Positions 9,160 to 18,024 of a stretch of 64,000 bases of DNA are shown here, one piece after another. How positions within the stretch are numbered: the stretch's first letter is position 1; every line of letters begins with the position of its first letter. Origin of the DNA: Pontibacter anaerobius (GTDB lineage: Bacteria > Bacteroidota > Bacteroidia > Cytophagales > Hymenobacteraceae); the NCBI RefSeq assembly GCF_026241195.1, contig NZ_JAPFQO010000003.1, positions 310,001-374,000 on the forward strand, read 5' to 3'. The translations under genes and the position numbers were made by a program. Below the pieces are notes generated by a model. The model was not told the DNA's origin and made no database searches. It saw nothing but the letters and a program-made list of their open reading frames with translations.

Positions 9160-9708
9160 ATGGCCGACTTTTTCGCATTACTGATAGAACTTGTAAAACT
9201 TGCCCTACCCGCACTGGTGTTGGTGGGTGGATTATACTTTTTGCTGCAGAAGCACTATGAGCGTGAAGACCGCCTGCAGGCAGAGCGGGCGCAGCAGAAG
9301 GCCAGCAAAGCCTCTGAAATTGTAACCCCGATCCGGCTGCAGGCCTATGAGCGGGTAGTGCTGCTGCTGGAGCGCATTACACCCAGTAACCTGCTGCTGC
9401 GCGTGAGCCCTGCCGGGCAAACCGCAGCGGAGTATCACCGCTTGCTGCTCTCCGAGATCCGAAATGAGTTTAACCATAACATGTCGCAGCAGGTGTACAT
9501 GAGCGAACAGGCCTGGCAGCAGGTAAACCATGCCCGAGAAGATGTGGTTACTCTCATCAACAAAACCTATCAGGAGTTACCCGAAAGCGCCCGTGGCACC
9601 GACCTGGCCAAACGCGTGCTGGAAACAGTGCTGGTAAACGAGCAGGACCCGACCTCACAAGCCATCAACCTGGTGAAGCAGGAGGTGAGGCAGACGTTTG
9701 GGGGTTAA
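9160..9708 (+). CDS. Conserved membrane-anchored hypothetical protein
   Basis: A 182-residue protein with one N-terminal membrane helix (about residues 8-28) followed by a charged, largely helical cytoplasmic domain rich in Glu, Gln and Arg. Blocks such as ERVVLLLERI, EIRNEFNHN and VYMSEQAWQ recall a family common in Bacteroidota genomes (the one I know as DUF7935). No catalytic motif is visible and I assign no function. A TATACTT heptamer lies just upstream. Confidence 0.75.
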   Translation: MADFFALLIELVKLALPALVLVGGLYFLLQKHYEREDRLQAERAQQKASKASEIVTPIRLQAYERVVLLLERITPSNLLLRVSPAGQTAAEYHRLLLSEIRNEFNHNMSQQVYMSEQAWQQVNHAREDVVTLINKTYQELPESARGTDLAKRVLETVLVNEQDPTSQAINLVKQEVRQTFGG

Positions 9709-9787
9709 ATAAGTAGAATTGCGTTTGTGGAGTAAGCATTACTTTGCTTTGTTATCTTCTTGAAAGGTGATTTTCTGGTAACGATAA

Positions 9788-10085
9788 ACCCACCCCTAAT
9801 CCCTCCGAGGAGGGGAGTTTCACCTCTCCCCAGCCCTCTCCTAAAAACAGGAGAGGGAGTCCGGTTCAAGTGGTATAGCGGTGGCTATCGAAAACTGATT
9901 CCAGTCCTTGGGTTGAGCGCCTTGTGAGATCCGGTGCCCGAAGGGCAGCGCCCTGGCGCAGGAGGGAACACAGTGCGATGCGGGAAGACGAGCCCTCCCG
10001 GCCGTGAGGGAGCCACAGTAAGAGATGAAACAATAGGCAAGTAAGACTGAGGGTAAGCGGAAGCTAGTAAGAATAGCTTGGTTCC
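9788..10085. repeat. Intergenic structured element, copy 1
   Basis: The 483-bp gap between 9708 and 10192 holds no gene. It opens with C/G-rich palindromes (CCCTCTCCT 9834-9842 with AGGAGAGGG 9849-9857). A structured core follows at 9917-10014. Stems: GCGC/GTGC plus TGTG/CACA (9917-9926 with 9969-9976), TGCCC-GAA-GGGCA (9935-9947), and GCGC-CCTG-GCGC (9948-9959). A 3' tail ends in GCTA/TAGC. The same order recurs near 24.9 and 33.4 kb with compensating base changes. There is no open reading frame worth calling. It looks like an RNA or a mobile repeat. Confidence 0.75.
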
Positions 10086-10191
10086 AGTTGCAGGAAGCAG
10101 TGGCTAGTAAAGTATAAGCTAAAGCCAAAACACCATGTATGGCTTACTAAAGCTTAAGTCTGAAGTCTTGCGCCTTATTTTGCCTCACTTA

Positions 10192-11277
10192 CTACCCTAA
10201 CTCTCCCAACTTTTCCAGTAACTTCTCTACCTGCTCCGGGCTGTGGGCCGGGAAATTGGCGATCCGGATCTGGGCCTCTTTATACTTGCCATAGCCGCTG
10301 CCCACCTGCAAGTCATATGTTGCCAGGTGCTTGTTTACCTCTGAGGCGGGTACGGTGGAATTAGCTACAATGGTCGTTTTAGAACGGTGCTCCGGCTTCT
10401 GAACGGCAGGCGAGAAGCTGTTGCTCTGCTCCAGGAAAGTATAAATCTGCGCTGCCTTGGCCTCTGTTTCCTGGCGGATCGCCTCAACTCCTTTATGGTT
10501 CATGTCCTCCAGTACTTTACCCAGCAGGTAGATATTGAGCACATTCGGCGTCTCCACCGTCTGGCTGACGAGCGCTTTCTCCAGGAGCGCAGGCAACGTA
10601 TGGTAGGAGCCGATGGACAGGCCGCCCTCCTGCATCTCCCGTGCCTTGGCCATACAACGATCGTTTACCAGCCATACGCCCAGACCTGCGGGCAAGCCGA
10701 AGCACTTCTGCACCGAGAAGTATACAGAGTCCACCTTCGCGTAATCGAAGGCAGGGTAGGGCAGGGACGATACCGTATCCACGTAAATCAGTGCATCCGC
10801 AGAAACTTTCTCCCTGAACCGGTTAATGCCTTCCACCGGCATGCAGGCGCCGGAGCTGGTTTCGTTCTGGATCAGGGCCACCAGCTCGGCCGTTTCCGGC
10901 ACGTGTATACTTTCCACGTCAAAGCCCTGGCCAAACGGCACCTCATGCTGCTGCGCCTCGCGGCCCAGTTCTTTCGCCGTCTCATAAAAGCGCTTCGAGA
11001 AGGAGCCGTTCACCAAATGAAAGCTCTCCCGGCGCACGTTGTTCTGAATGGCCCGCTCCCAGATTTCCGTAGCCGACGACACAAAGAGCACCTCATACTC
11101 ATCGGGCAGCTGCAGCAGCTCTCTCAAGCCACTTTCCGCACGTGCATAGATCTCCTGAAACTGCTTGCTACGGTGCGAGATGCTGCCAATCTTCTGCGCC
11201 ATCGCCTCCTGCATGTGCTGCGGCACGGTAGGGTACAGCTCCGACGGGCCAGGGGTAAAGTATATTTTGTTGTTCAT
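10192..11277 (-). CDS. serC: Class V aminotransferase, probable phosphoserine aminotransferase
   Basis: PLP enzyme that most likely converts 3-phosphohydroxypyruvate and glutamate to phosphoserine (serine step 2). The N-terminal FTPGPSELYP block and SHRS near residue 34 are typical of class V enzymes. The PLP lysine lies in the SVQKCFGLPAG stretch, preceded by the DTVSS aspartate. At 361 residues it has the family length. The frame opens upstream to 11310, but ATG 11277 gives the canonical start. It is the last gene after bshA and serB-serA on this strand. Class V members are diverse, and the SerC call leans on that context. Confidence 0.83.
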   Translation of the reverse strand: MNNKIYFTPGPSELYPTVPQHMQEAMAQKIGSISHRSKQFQEIYARAESGLRELLQLPDEYEVLFVSSATEIWERAIQNNVRRESFHLVNGSFSKRFYETAKELGREAQQHEVPFGQGFDVESIHVPETAELVALIQNETSSGACMPVEGINRFREKVSADALIYVDTVSSLPYPAFDYAKVDSVYFSVQKCFGLPAGLGVWLVNDRCMAKAREMQEGGLSIGSYHTLPALLEKALVSQTVETPNVLNIYLLGKVLEDMNHKGVEAIRQETEAKAAQIYTFLEQSNSFSPAVQKPEHRSKTTIVANSTVPASEVNKHLATYDLQVGSGYGKYKEAQIRIANFPAHSPEQVEKLLEKLGELG

Positions 11278-11281
11278 GACT

Positions 11282-11338
11282 GACCAGTGATTAAGAAGGA
11301 TTCTGACCAAAGATTAAGTGTGATAGACCAGTGATTAG
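11282..11338 (-). repeat. Three short direct repeats in the serC leader
   Basis: On the plus strand, GACCAGTGATTAAG (11282-11295), GACCAAAGATTAAG (11305-11318) and GACCAGTGATTAG (11326-11338) recur every 21-23 bp, about two helical turns. The last unit ends 4 bp from the serC ATG. The same motif lies next to aroB, and degenerate versions precede the OstA-like gene and recN. Confidence 0.7.
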
Positions 11339-11438
11339 AGTAATTTTATGGATTAAAAAGCTCCACGAAATAAATAAGCAGCCACGATGCACAAAATACA
11401 ACATCATAAAAACCTATAAAATCATACTTAAATGCCGG

Positions 11439-13331
11439 TTAATAAAGTATGCGGAACTTGATGGTATGGGCTACTTGCCGCATATCACTCACCACTTGCT
11501 TATCATAGGCCTTATCGATGTCGGTGATCACGTAGCCCACGCGTTCATTTGTCTTCAGGTACTGGCCTAGGATGTTTACTTGGTTCTTGGCGAGTACTTG
11601 GTTGATGTTGGCCAGCACACCAGGCACGTTGGCGTGGATGTGGATGAGGCGATGCGCGTTCTTCAGCTCCGGCAACTGCAGGTTCGGGAAGTTCACGCTG
11701 CCGTAGGTATTGCCAGAGTTAATATAATCCATGATGCGGTTGGGAACGAAGTTGGCGATGTTTTCCTGTGCCTCTGAGGTGCTGCCGCCGATGTGCGGTG
11801 TCAGGATAACGTTTGGCAGCCCGCGCAGCTCACTCTCAAAGGGCTCGCTGTTGGTGGCAGGTTCCTCGGGGAACACATCCACGCCTGCGCCGCTGATCTT
11901 GCCCGAATTTATACTTTGCACCAGCGCTGTGATGTCTACCACGTGGCCACGGCTCAGGTTCAGGAAAATGGCCCCTTCTTTCATGGCGGCAAACTCCTCT
12001 GCCCCGAACATGTTTTTGTTCTCGGGCCGGCCGTCCACGTGCAGCGTCACGATATCGGCTTTCTCCAGCAGCTCGGGCAGGAAGCTTACCTTGCGGGCGT
12101 TGCCCAGCTGCAGTTTCTCCACTACATCATAATAGTACACCTCCATGCCCATAGCCTCGGCCAGCACCGATAGCTGCGCACCGATGTTGCCGTAGCCCAC
12201 AATGCCCAGCTTCTTGTCGCGCACCTCAAAACTGCCCTTCGCCGATTTGTCCCACTTGCCCTGGTGCATCTTGTTGCTCTTGTCCGTCACGTTGCGGCTC
12301 AGCATGATAATCTCTCCGATGGCCAGCTCCACTACACTGCGGGTATTGCTGTAAGGTGCGTTAAACACGGTTATGCCGGCCTCCAGGCAGGCGTCCAGGT
12401 CAATCTGGTTCGTGCCGATGCAGAAGGCACCCACACACATCAGGCGGTTGGCGTGCTCCAGCACCCTGCGCGTTACATGCGTTTTGCTCCTGATACCAAG
12501 TATGGAAACGTTCTTGATCTTCTCGCACAGTTCGTCCTCGCTCAGAGCGCCGCTAACAGTCTCCACCTGGTAACCCTCTTGGCGGAAAAGCTCTACGGCC
12601 TGCGGGTGCACGTTCTCCAGCAGCAGCACGCTAATACGGTTTTTGGGGTATGATATGGCCATAGGAAGTTTATTTTGATATAGAAATTCATCCAGGCTGG
12701 GGGCAATGTGCTCTGCCTTGGCTACCACGCTCTCGCGTGTTACGTTTTCGGTAAAAGCGTAGAATTTGTTGGCTAGTCCGGCTTCTTTTACCTCGTAGTC
12801 GGTGTAGCCGTCGCCCAGTACGTACACATCGCCGGGCAGGGCCAGGTGCTCCAGCAGCTTTATCTTGCCCTTGTCCAGGCTCAGCAGGTTCTCCTCATCA
12901 AAACCTACCAGGTTGCCCTGCTCATCTGCTTTAAACGTGTTGGCGTAGATATTCTCCTCCTTAATCCCATACTCTGTTACAATAGGCGTGATGAACTCCT
13001 TAAACCCGCTGGAGATGATGTAGATCTGGTCGGCGTACTGCTGCAGAAAATCGCGGTTGCGGCGGATGGACTCCGATACTTTCTCTTTGAGAGTGCTGAT
13101 GAGCTGCGGCAGGTGGCGCTGGTGAGCCTGCAGTATGCTGAGGCGTTGTGCCAGCCCCTCCGAGAAAGAGCTTTTGCCGGCCATGGCACTGTCGGTTATC
13201 TGCTTTACCTGCTCCAGCAGTTGCTCACGCTGGGGGTGGTTCTGCAGGGAGATCGCACCCAGTTCGTCCAGCGCCTCCACCTGTGTAAAGGTGCTATCGA
13301 AATCAATGATGAAATACTTGTCTTTGCTCAT
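11439..13331 (-). CDS. serA: Phosphoserine phosphatase-phosphoglycerate dehydrogenase fusion
   Basis: A 630-residue protein carrying the first and last steps of serine synthesis. Residues 1-220 form a HAD phosphatase of the SerB type: DFDST at 10-14, SSGF, a lysine in LDKGK, and GDGYTD near 195. From about 240 onward it is D-3-phosphoglycerate dehydrogenase: NAD motif GYGNIGAQ near 385, the arginine in NLSRGH, the histidine in PHIGGST, and an ACT domain near the end (ANVPGVLANIN). The ATG at 13331 is chosen because the HAD motif follows at once. With serC 161 bp downstream, two proteins cover the pathway. Confidence 0.9.
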   Translation of the reverse strand: MSKDKYFIIDFDSTFTQVEALDELGAISLQNHPQREQLLEQVKQITDSAMAGKSSFSEGLAQRLSILQAHQRHLPQLISTLKEKVSESIRRNRDFLQQYADQIYIISSGFKEFITPIVTEYGIKEENIYANTFKADEQGNLVGFDEENLLSLDKGKIKLLEHLALPGDVYVLGDGYTDYEVKEAGLANKFYAFTENVTRESVVAKAEHIAPSLDEFLYQNKLPMAISYPKNRISVLLLENVHPQAVELFRQEGYQVETVSGALSEDELCEKIKNVSILGIRSKTHVTRRVLEHANRLMCVGAFCIGTNQIDLDACLEAGITVFNAPYSNTRSVVELAIGEIIMLSRNVTDKSNKMHQGKWDKSAKGSFEVRDKKLGIVGYGNIGAQLSVLAEAMGMEVYYYDVVEKLQLGNARKVSFLPELLEKADIVTLHVDGRPENKNMFGAEEFAAMKEGAIFLNLSRGHVVDITALVQSINSGKISGAGVDVFPEEPATNSEPFESELRGLPNVILTPHIGGSTSEAQENIANFVPNRIMDYINSGNTYGSVNFPNLQLPELKNAHRLIHIHANVPGVLANINQVLAKNQVNILGQYLKTNERVGYVITDIDKAYDKQVVSDMRQVAHTIKFRILY

Positions 13332-13372
13332 GGTTAGGTATGGCTCTAAAAGACTTAGCCTGTAAGGTATAA

Positions 13373-13411
13373 AAAAAGAACCGGCCATGCAGTAGCAGGC
13401 CGGTTCTTTTT
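13373..13411 (-). terminator. Terminator after bshA
   Basis: AAGAACCGGCC pairs with GGCCGGTTCTT around an 11-nt loop, with A and T runs on the two sides. It sits just past the bshA stop on the minus strand. Confidence 0.85.
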
Positions 13412-13438
13412 GATGTTATACTTTTGCGAGTGCGCGAA

Positions 13439-14575
13439 TTACTGCAACGCCAGTTGTTCTGCAATAACACGCTGGTAGAAAGCTTCATAGAGCGGCACGA
13501 TCTTCTTAATGTCAAAGTCTTTGGCGCGATTAAGGGCATTGGCCTTGAACTGCGGCAGGTGCTCGTCATCCAGCACGTAGAGAGCGTTCTGCACCATGTC
13601 GTCTACGGCACCAACGGGGCTCGCAAAGCCTGTAACGCCGTTTATGTTCAGCTCCGGTATGCCGCCGGCGTTCGTAGAAATAACCGGCACCTCGCAGGAC
13701 ATGGCCTCGAGGGCGGCCAGGCCGAAACTCTCCTTCTCGGAGGGCATCAGGAACAGGTCGGCGATAGAAAGCACCTCCTCCACGGCTTCCAGTTTTCCGA
13801 GGAAGCGCACATCCTGGCAGATCTGCAACTCGCGGCACAGCTTCTCCATTTTAGGTCGCTCAGGCCCGTCGCCTACCAGCAGCAGCTTGCTCGGTACTTT
13901 TTCCCGCACCTTGGCAAATATCCGGATCACATCCTCCACGCGCTTTACTCCCCTGAAGTTGGAAGTATGCACCAGCAGCTTCTCATTGTTCGGGGTAATG
14001 GCCATGCGGAAGTGCTCCTTTTTCTGGCGCTTGAATTTCTCCAGGTCAATAAAGTTGGGGATCACCTCAATGTCTTTCTCTATCTGAAAGAAATCGTAGG
14101 TCTCGGCACGCAGGCTGTCGGAAACGGCCGTAACTCCGTCAGACTGGTTGATGCTGAACGTAACCACCGGCTCAAAAGAGGCATCCTTGCCCACCAGTGT
14201 AATATCCGTGCCGTGCAGCGTGGTAATGATCGGGATGTTAATGCCTTTGGTGCGCAGGATCTGCTTGGCCATGTAAGCCGCCGAGGCATGCGGAATGGCA
14301 TAGTGTACGTGTAGCACATCCAGCTTCTCGAACCGGACAATATCCACCATTTTACTGGCTAGTGCCAACTCGTATGGCGGGTACTGGAAAAGCGGATAAG
14401 TAGGGATGTATACTTCGTGGTAAAAGAGGTTCTCGTTGAAAACATCGAGGCGGGCCGGCTGGCTGTAGGTGATAAAGTGTACTTTATGTCCCTTCAGGGC
14501 AAGCTCTTTGCCGAGTTCCGTGGCTACCACGCCGCTGCCGCCAAAGGTAGGGTAACAGACTATACCAATTCTCAT
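13439..14575 (-). CDS. bshA: N-acetyl-alpha-D-glucosaminyl L-malate synthase
   Basis: GT4 glycosyltransferase making GlcNAc-malate, the first step of bacillithiol, the low-molecular-weight thiol of many Bacteroidota. The signature N-terminus MRIGIVCYPTFGGSG is intact. The donor-site ESFGLAALEAM (E-x7-E type) is near residue 283, and TLHGTDITLVG and ISTNAGGIPE are also typical. Length 378 matches the family. Its own terminator lies downstream, so it may be separate from serB-serA. bshB and bshC are not seen here. Confidence 0.92.
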   Translation of the reverse strand: MRIGIVCYPTFGGSGVVATELGKELALKGHKVHFITYSQPARLDVFNENLFYHEVYIPTYPLFQYPPYELALASKMVDIVRFEKLDVLHVHYAIPHASAAYMAKQILRTKGINIPIITTLHGTDITLVGKDASFEPVVTFSINQSDGVTAVSDSLRAETYDFFQIEKDIEVIPNFIDLEKFKRQKKEHFRMAITPNNEKLLVHTSNFRGVKRVEDVIRIFAKVREKVPSKLLLVGDGPERPKMEKLCRELQICQDVRFLGKLEAVEEVLSIADLFLMPSEKESFGLAALEAMSCEVPVISTNAGGIPELNINGVTGFASPVGAVDDMVQNALYVLDDEHLPQFKANALNRAKDFDIKKIVPLYEAFYQRVIAEQLALQ

Positions 14576-14600
14576 AGTTCAGGATTATGGCAAAACAACA

Positions 14601-14627
14601 AGTGCAGCCAACTTTTGTTGCTGCACT
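14601..14627 (-). terminator. Terminator of the GH3/beta-lactamase fusion gene
   Basis: AGTGCAGC (14601-14608) pairs with GCTGCACT (14620-14627), and an inner AAC/GTT extends it with one bulge. On the minus strand a T-rich tract follows. Confidence 0.75.
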
Positions 14628-14647
14628 CGCTAAAATACCGATTTTTT

Positions 14648-17596
14648 TTAAGTTTTAGGCACCATGGCTTTGTAGATCACATCGTGTATCCTGGTGCGGA
14701 TGTTATACTTCACCAGTTTGTTGTTGCTGGCATCTGGGTACACCCTGTTCGACAGGAAGATGTAGATCAGCTTGTTCTCTGGATCTGTCCAGGCGGCAGT
14801 GCCGGTAAAGCCGGTGTGGCCAAACGTGGCAGGGGAGGCCATGCTGGATGTTGGCCCGTTGCCATCCGGGGCTGGCTTGTCCCAGCCAAGTCCGCGGCGG
14901 CTGGTGTCAGATTGCCTTGCCGCAAACTCCGAAACCACCTCGGTGCCGTAGTACCTGTGCCCGCCGTAGTTACCGTTGTTCATGTTCATCTGCATCAGTA
15001 TAGCCAAGTCGTTTGCGTTGGAGAACAGGCCTGCGTGGCCGGCTACACCTCCCATCATGGCAGCGCCCTGGTCATGCACTGTTCCCCGTATCAGGTTTTT
15101 TCGGAAATAATTGTCTTCCTCTGTCGGCGCAATTCGCTCGCGCGGGTGCTTCAGAAGTGGTGTGTACGTTAAAGTGCTAAGGCCAAGCGGCGCGTAGAAG
15201 TTCTGGTCCATGAACTCATCTATCGGCTGGTTCAGCATGGTTTCGGCCACACGTTTCATAATGTAAAAGCCAAGGTCGCTGTATTGATAGTCGTAAGTTC
15301 CATTCTTTTGCTTTGGCAGCAGCGGCGTTTTCACGGTCCAGGCCCACAGCGAGTCTTCCATGGAGTTGATAGAGTATACCCCCGGAATCACCTCGTTCAT
15401 GTAAATGTCATTCTGCGTGCTGGCGTAAAACGTCTCTTTCAGCTTACGGTTGTCTATTGTTTTCTGCCAGGTCGGGATGCCCGGTTTCAGCCCTGCCTGG
15501 TGCGCCAGGATGTCGCGCATCCTCAGGTTGGCTTTGTTGGTTCCTTTCAGCTCCGGCAGGTATGTTACCAGTTTCTCATCCAAATTGATCTTGCCCTGAT
15601 CCCTGAGAAACATAATGGCCTGCAGCGTAGCCGCCACCTTGGTGATAGAGGCAATATCATAGATGGTGTTCTTCGTTACCGGTTTCGCAGTATCGTAAGT
15701 ATAATGGCCATAGGCTTTGTTGTAGACTACGGTTCCATCTTTTACTACCAGCACCTGCATGCCTGGCGTGGCAGCGTAAGCAATAGCTTCTGTGGCTATG
15801 TTGTCAATCTGCTCCAGCACTTTAGAGTCCATGCCCACACTCTCCGGCACGCCATACTTCAGGCGGCCGAGCGTGGCAGTTGGCAAACCTGTGCCTGCAG
15901 TATACTTGGCAGAGGCCGAAACGGGTAGCTTACCCATGGCTGCACGGGCACCAAACAGCACCTGCGGCACCAGCGACTGCGACACCGGGTTGTCCTCGTA
16001 ACCGCTCACAAGCCACTTGTTGCCTTCAAAAAGCTTCAGGCTGTAAGCGTTTCCCATCACGGCTACTACCACTTTCTTATCGGTACGCTCACGCAGGTAC
16101 TGGATAAAGGCCAGCGTGCCGGTTCCGATACCGAAGTTCTTAGCAGGCGTATTGTTCATGCCGTGGATGCTCACCACCACTACATCGTTGTCGTGCAGTT
16201 GCGGGATGATATCTGTAAAGGCCGTGTCTGGGGCATAGCGGTCAGGAATGGTGAAGTTTTTAACAGGCGCATAGTTGCCCATCGTCTCCTGAAACGTATT
16301 GTTCACCGAGGCGCCTACCGCCACAGAGGCAATGCTCAGGGTATCGAGGTTGCGGAAGGGAAGCAGGTTGTTCTCATTCTCCACCACCGTTACGGCATGT
16401 TCATACAGCTGCTCCTGTATCACGCGGCTGGTAGGGCGGTCTATGTCCGCTTGCAGGTTCTGCAGCTTGATGGGTTTATACTTGTTGAGGCCGGCCCAGT
16501 ACTTGGCGTGCAGAATCTTACGCACGCGCTGGTCTATCTCTGCCTGCGTTATCTGGCCTTTCTTTACTGCTTTTGTAATCTTCTCTACAGCCGTAGGTAC
16601 ATCCTCCGGAAACAGCAGTACATCGTTGCCAGCCATCAAAGCCTTCAGGTCAACCTCGCCGGGTTTGTGGAAACGACTAACGCCCTGCATGTTAAGGGCA
16701 TCGGTAAACACCAGGCCCCTATACTTCATTTTCTCCTTCAGCAGGCCTGTAACAATAGGCTTGGAGAGGGTAGATGCCTGGTTTTTGGTAGAATCTACGT
16801 TAGGCAAGTATAGATGGGCCACCATCACACCCATTACACCAGCGTCAAAAGACTGCTTAAAAGGGTACAGCTCTACATCAGTCAGGCGCTTCAGGTCGTG
16901 CTGGAGCACAGGCAAATCGTAGTGAGAATCAATATCTGTGTCGCCGTGGCCCGGGAAGTGCTTGGCCACCGCCATTACCCCATGGTCCTGCAAACCGCGG
17001 ATGTAGGCAACGCCGTAACGGCTAACAGCCTCCTTAGACTCTCCGAAGGAGCGGTTGCCGATGACAGGATTGTTAGCGTTGTTGTTCACGTCGAGCACCG
17101 GAGAAAAGCTTACGTTCACGCCCAGGCGCTTCATTTTCAAGGCTATCTCACGGGCCATCAGGTATACATAACGGTCGTCGTGCATAGCGCCGAGCGTCAT
17201 CTGGCGGGCAAAGTGCATGCTACTGTCCAGACGCATGTTCAGGCCCCACTCGGCATCCATAGCCACCAAAAGCGGCACTCTGGCTTTACTCTGGAAGCGG
17301 TTGGTAAGTACGGCCTGACGCTTAGGGCCGCCCTGCATAAACATAAGACCGCCGATGCTGTACTTACTCACCAGGGAGTCGATATGCTCAACGTGTTTCT
17401 GATCTTTGTTGGAGTAGGCTGCCACCATAAACAGCTGCCCGATGCGCTGCGCGGGAGTAAGCGTAGTCATCACACTATCGACCCATTGCTGTTCCCGGGG
17501 GGGCGCAATAATCTCCTCTGACGGGTTAAACGACATCAGGGGCCCCATAACAAGAAAAACAAGAATCAATACACCTACACTAAAACTCTTCAACAT
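14648..17596 (-). CDS. GH3 beta-N-acetylhexosaminidase fused to a serine beta-lactamase-like domain
   Basis: A 982-residue envelope protein with an N-terminal hydrophobic signal (about 1-24). Residues ~30-370 are a GH3 barrel with KHFPGHGDTD near 212, the NagZ-type catalytic loop whose histidine belongs to the exo-N-acetylglucosaminidase group. A GH3 C-terminal domain spans ~390-560. Residues ~590-975 form a class C beta-lactamase/esterase domain with SITK near 650 (catalytic Ser and Lys) and YSD as the second motif. The pairing suggests cell-wall fragment processing. Such fusions are known in Bacteroidota. The substrate is inference. Confidence 0.88.
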   Translation of the reverse strand: MLKSFSVGVLILVFLVMGPLMSFNPSEEIIAPPREQQWVDSVMTTLTPAQRIGQLFMVAAYSNKDQKHVEHIDSLVSKYSIGGLMFMQGGPKRQAVLTNRFQSKARVPLLVAMDAEWGLNMRLDSSMHFARQMTLGAMHDDRYVYLMAREIALKMKRLGVNVSFSPVLDVNNNANNPVIGNRSFGESKEAVSRYGVAYIRGLQDHGVMAVAKHFPGHGDTDIDSHYDLPVLQHDLKRLTDVELYPFKQSFDAGVMGVMVAHLYLPNVDSTKNQASTLSKPIVTGLLKEKMKYRGLVFTDALNMQGVSRFHKPGEVDLKALMAGNDVLLFPEDVPTAVEKITKAVKKGQITQAEIDQRVRKILHAKYWAGLNKYKPIKLQNLQADIDRPTSRVIQEQLYEHAVTVVENENNLLPFRNLDTLSIASVAVGASVNNTFQETMGNYAPVKNFTIPDRYAPDTAFTDIIPQLHDNDVVVVSIHGMNNTPAKNFGIGTGTLAFIQYLRERTDKKVVVAVMGNAYSLKLFEGNKWLVSGYEDNPVSQSLVPQVLFGARAAMGKLPVSASAKYTAGTGLPTATLGRLKYGVPESVGMDSKVLEQIDNIATEAIAYAATPGMQVLVVKDGTVVYNKAYGHYTYDTAKPVTKNTIYDIASITKVAATLQAIMFLRDQGKINLDEKLVTYLPELKGTNKANLRMRDILAHQAGLKPGIPTWQKTIDNRKLKETFYASTQNDIYMNEVIPGVYSINSMEDSLWAWTVKTPLLPKQKNGTYDYQYSDLGFYIMKRVAETMLNQPIDEFMDQNFYAPLGLSTLTYTPLLKHPRERIAPTEEDNYFRKNLIRGTVHDQGAAMMGGVAGHAGLFSNANDLAILMQMNMNNGNYGGHRYYGTEVVSEFAARQSDTSRRGLGWDKPAPDGNGPTSSMASPATFGHTGFTGTAAWTDPENKLIYIFLSNRVYPDASNNKLVKYNIRTRIHDVIYKAMVPKT

Positions 17597-18024
17597 CTAC
17601 GCTACTATTTATTAATTGGAACAAGTCAAAATTAAGCCTAATTTTGCACAAGGCAGTTCGGAAATACAGACTTTTAACAGCTTGGTTGGCGGCACTTTCG
17701 CCAGCTGGCCTGATAAGATGAAGGACAACCTTACAGCCTATCTGCAGCTAATGTGGCCTCAAAGGGTAGCCTCACAGTGCTAACGCCACCAGCCCCGGCA
17801 ATGATATAACAAATCGCTATACTTTTTAAGACGAAAAGAGAAGCGAACCTGTTAGCAGAATTTCCACTCTCTGATCAGGAGCAGTCTGTAAATTAATAAT
17901 AAATTTATTTCTGAAATAGTTCTGTATTTACAAATTAGTAAGAGCAAATATTTGGCCATAAAAGTAGAACTGCCTGATTTAGAGTAAAAATAAACTATAT
18001 AGTAAAAAGGAGTTAGAAAAGCGG
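17597..18024. other. Divergent promoter region, GH3 gene and mutL
   Basis: This 428-bp gap separates two divergently transcribed genes. The right third is very A/T-rich (17885-18015) and should hold the mutL promoter; AATATTTG just before 17955 is one base off TAnnTTTG. The left part has a TATACTT heptamer near 17818. I see no gene and no long repeat. Confidence 0.5.

Noticed and set aside
9788-10085. Identification of the repeat as a HEARO/omega RNA or group II intron
   Set aside because: GNRA loops and pseudoknot potential are suggestive, but no IscB/IsrB or reverse transcriptase gene is near and I could not match a consensus.
10387-11283. 298-residue plus-strand frame opposite serC
   Set aside because: Shadow of serC, Arg/His-rich, no start signal.
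13424-14314. Long plus-strand open frame opposite bshA
   Set aside because: It lies wholly antisense to a clear bshA and its translation has the Arg/His/Leu bias of a shadow frame.
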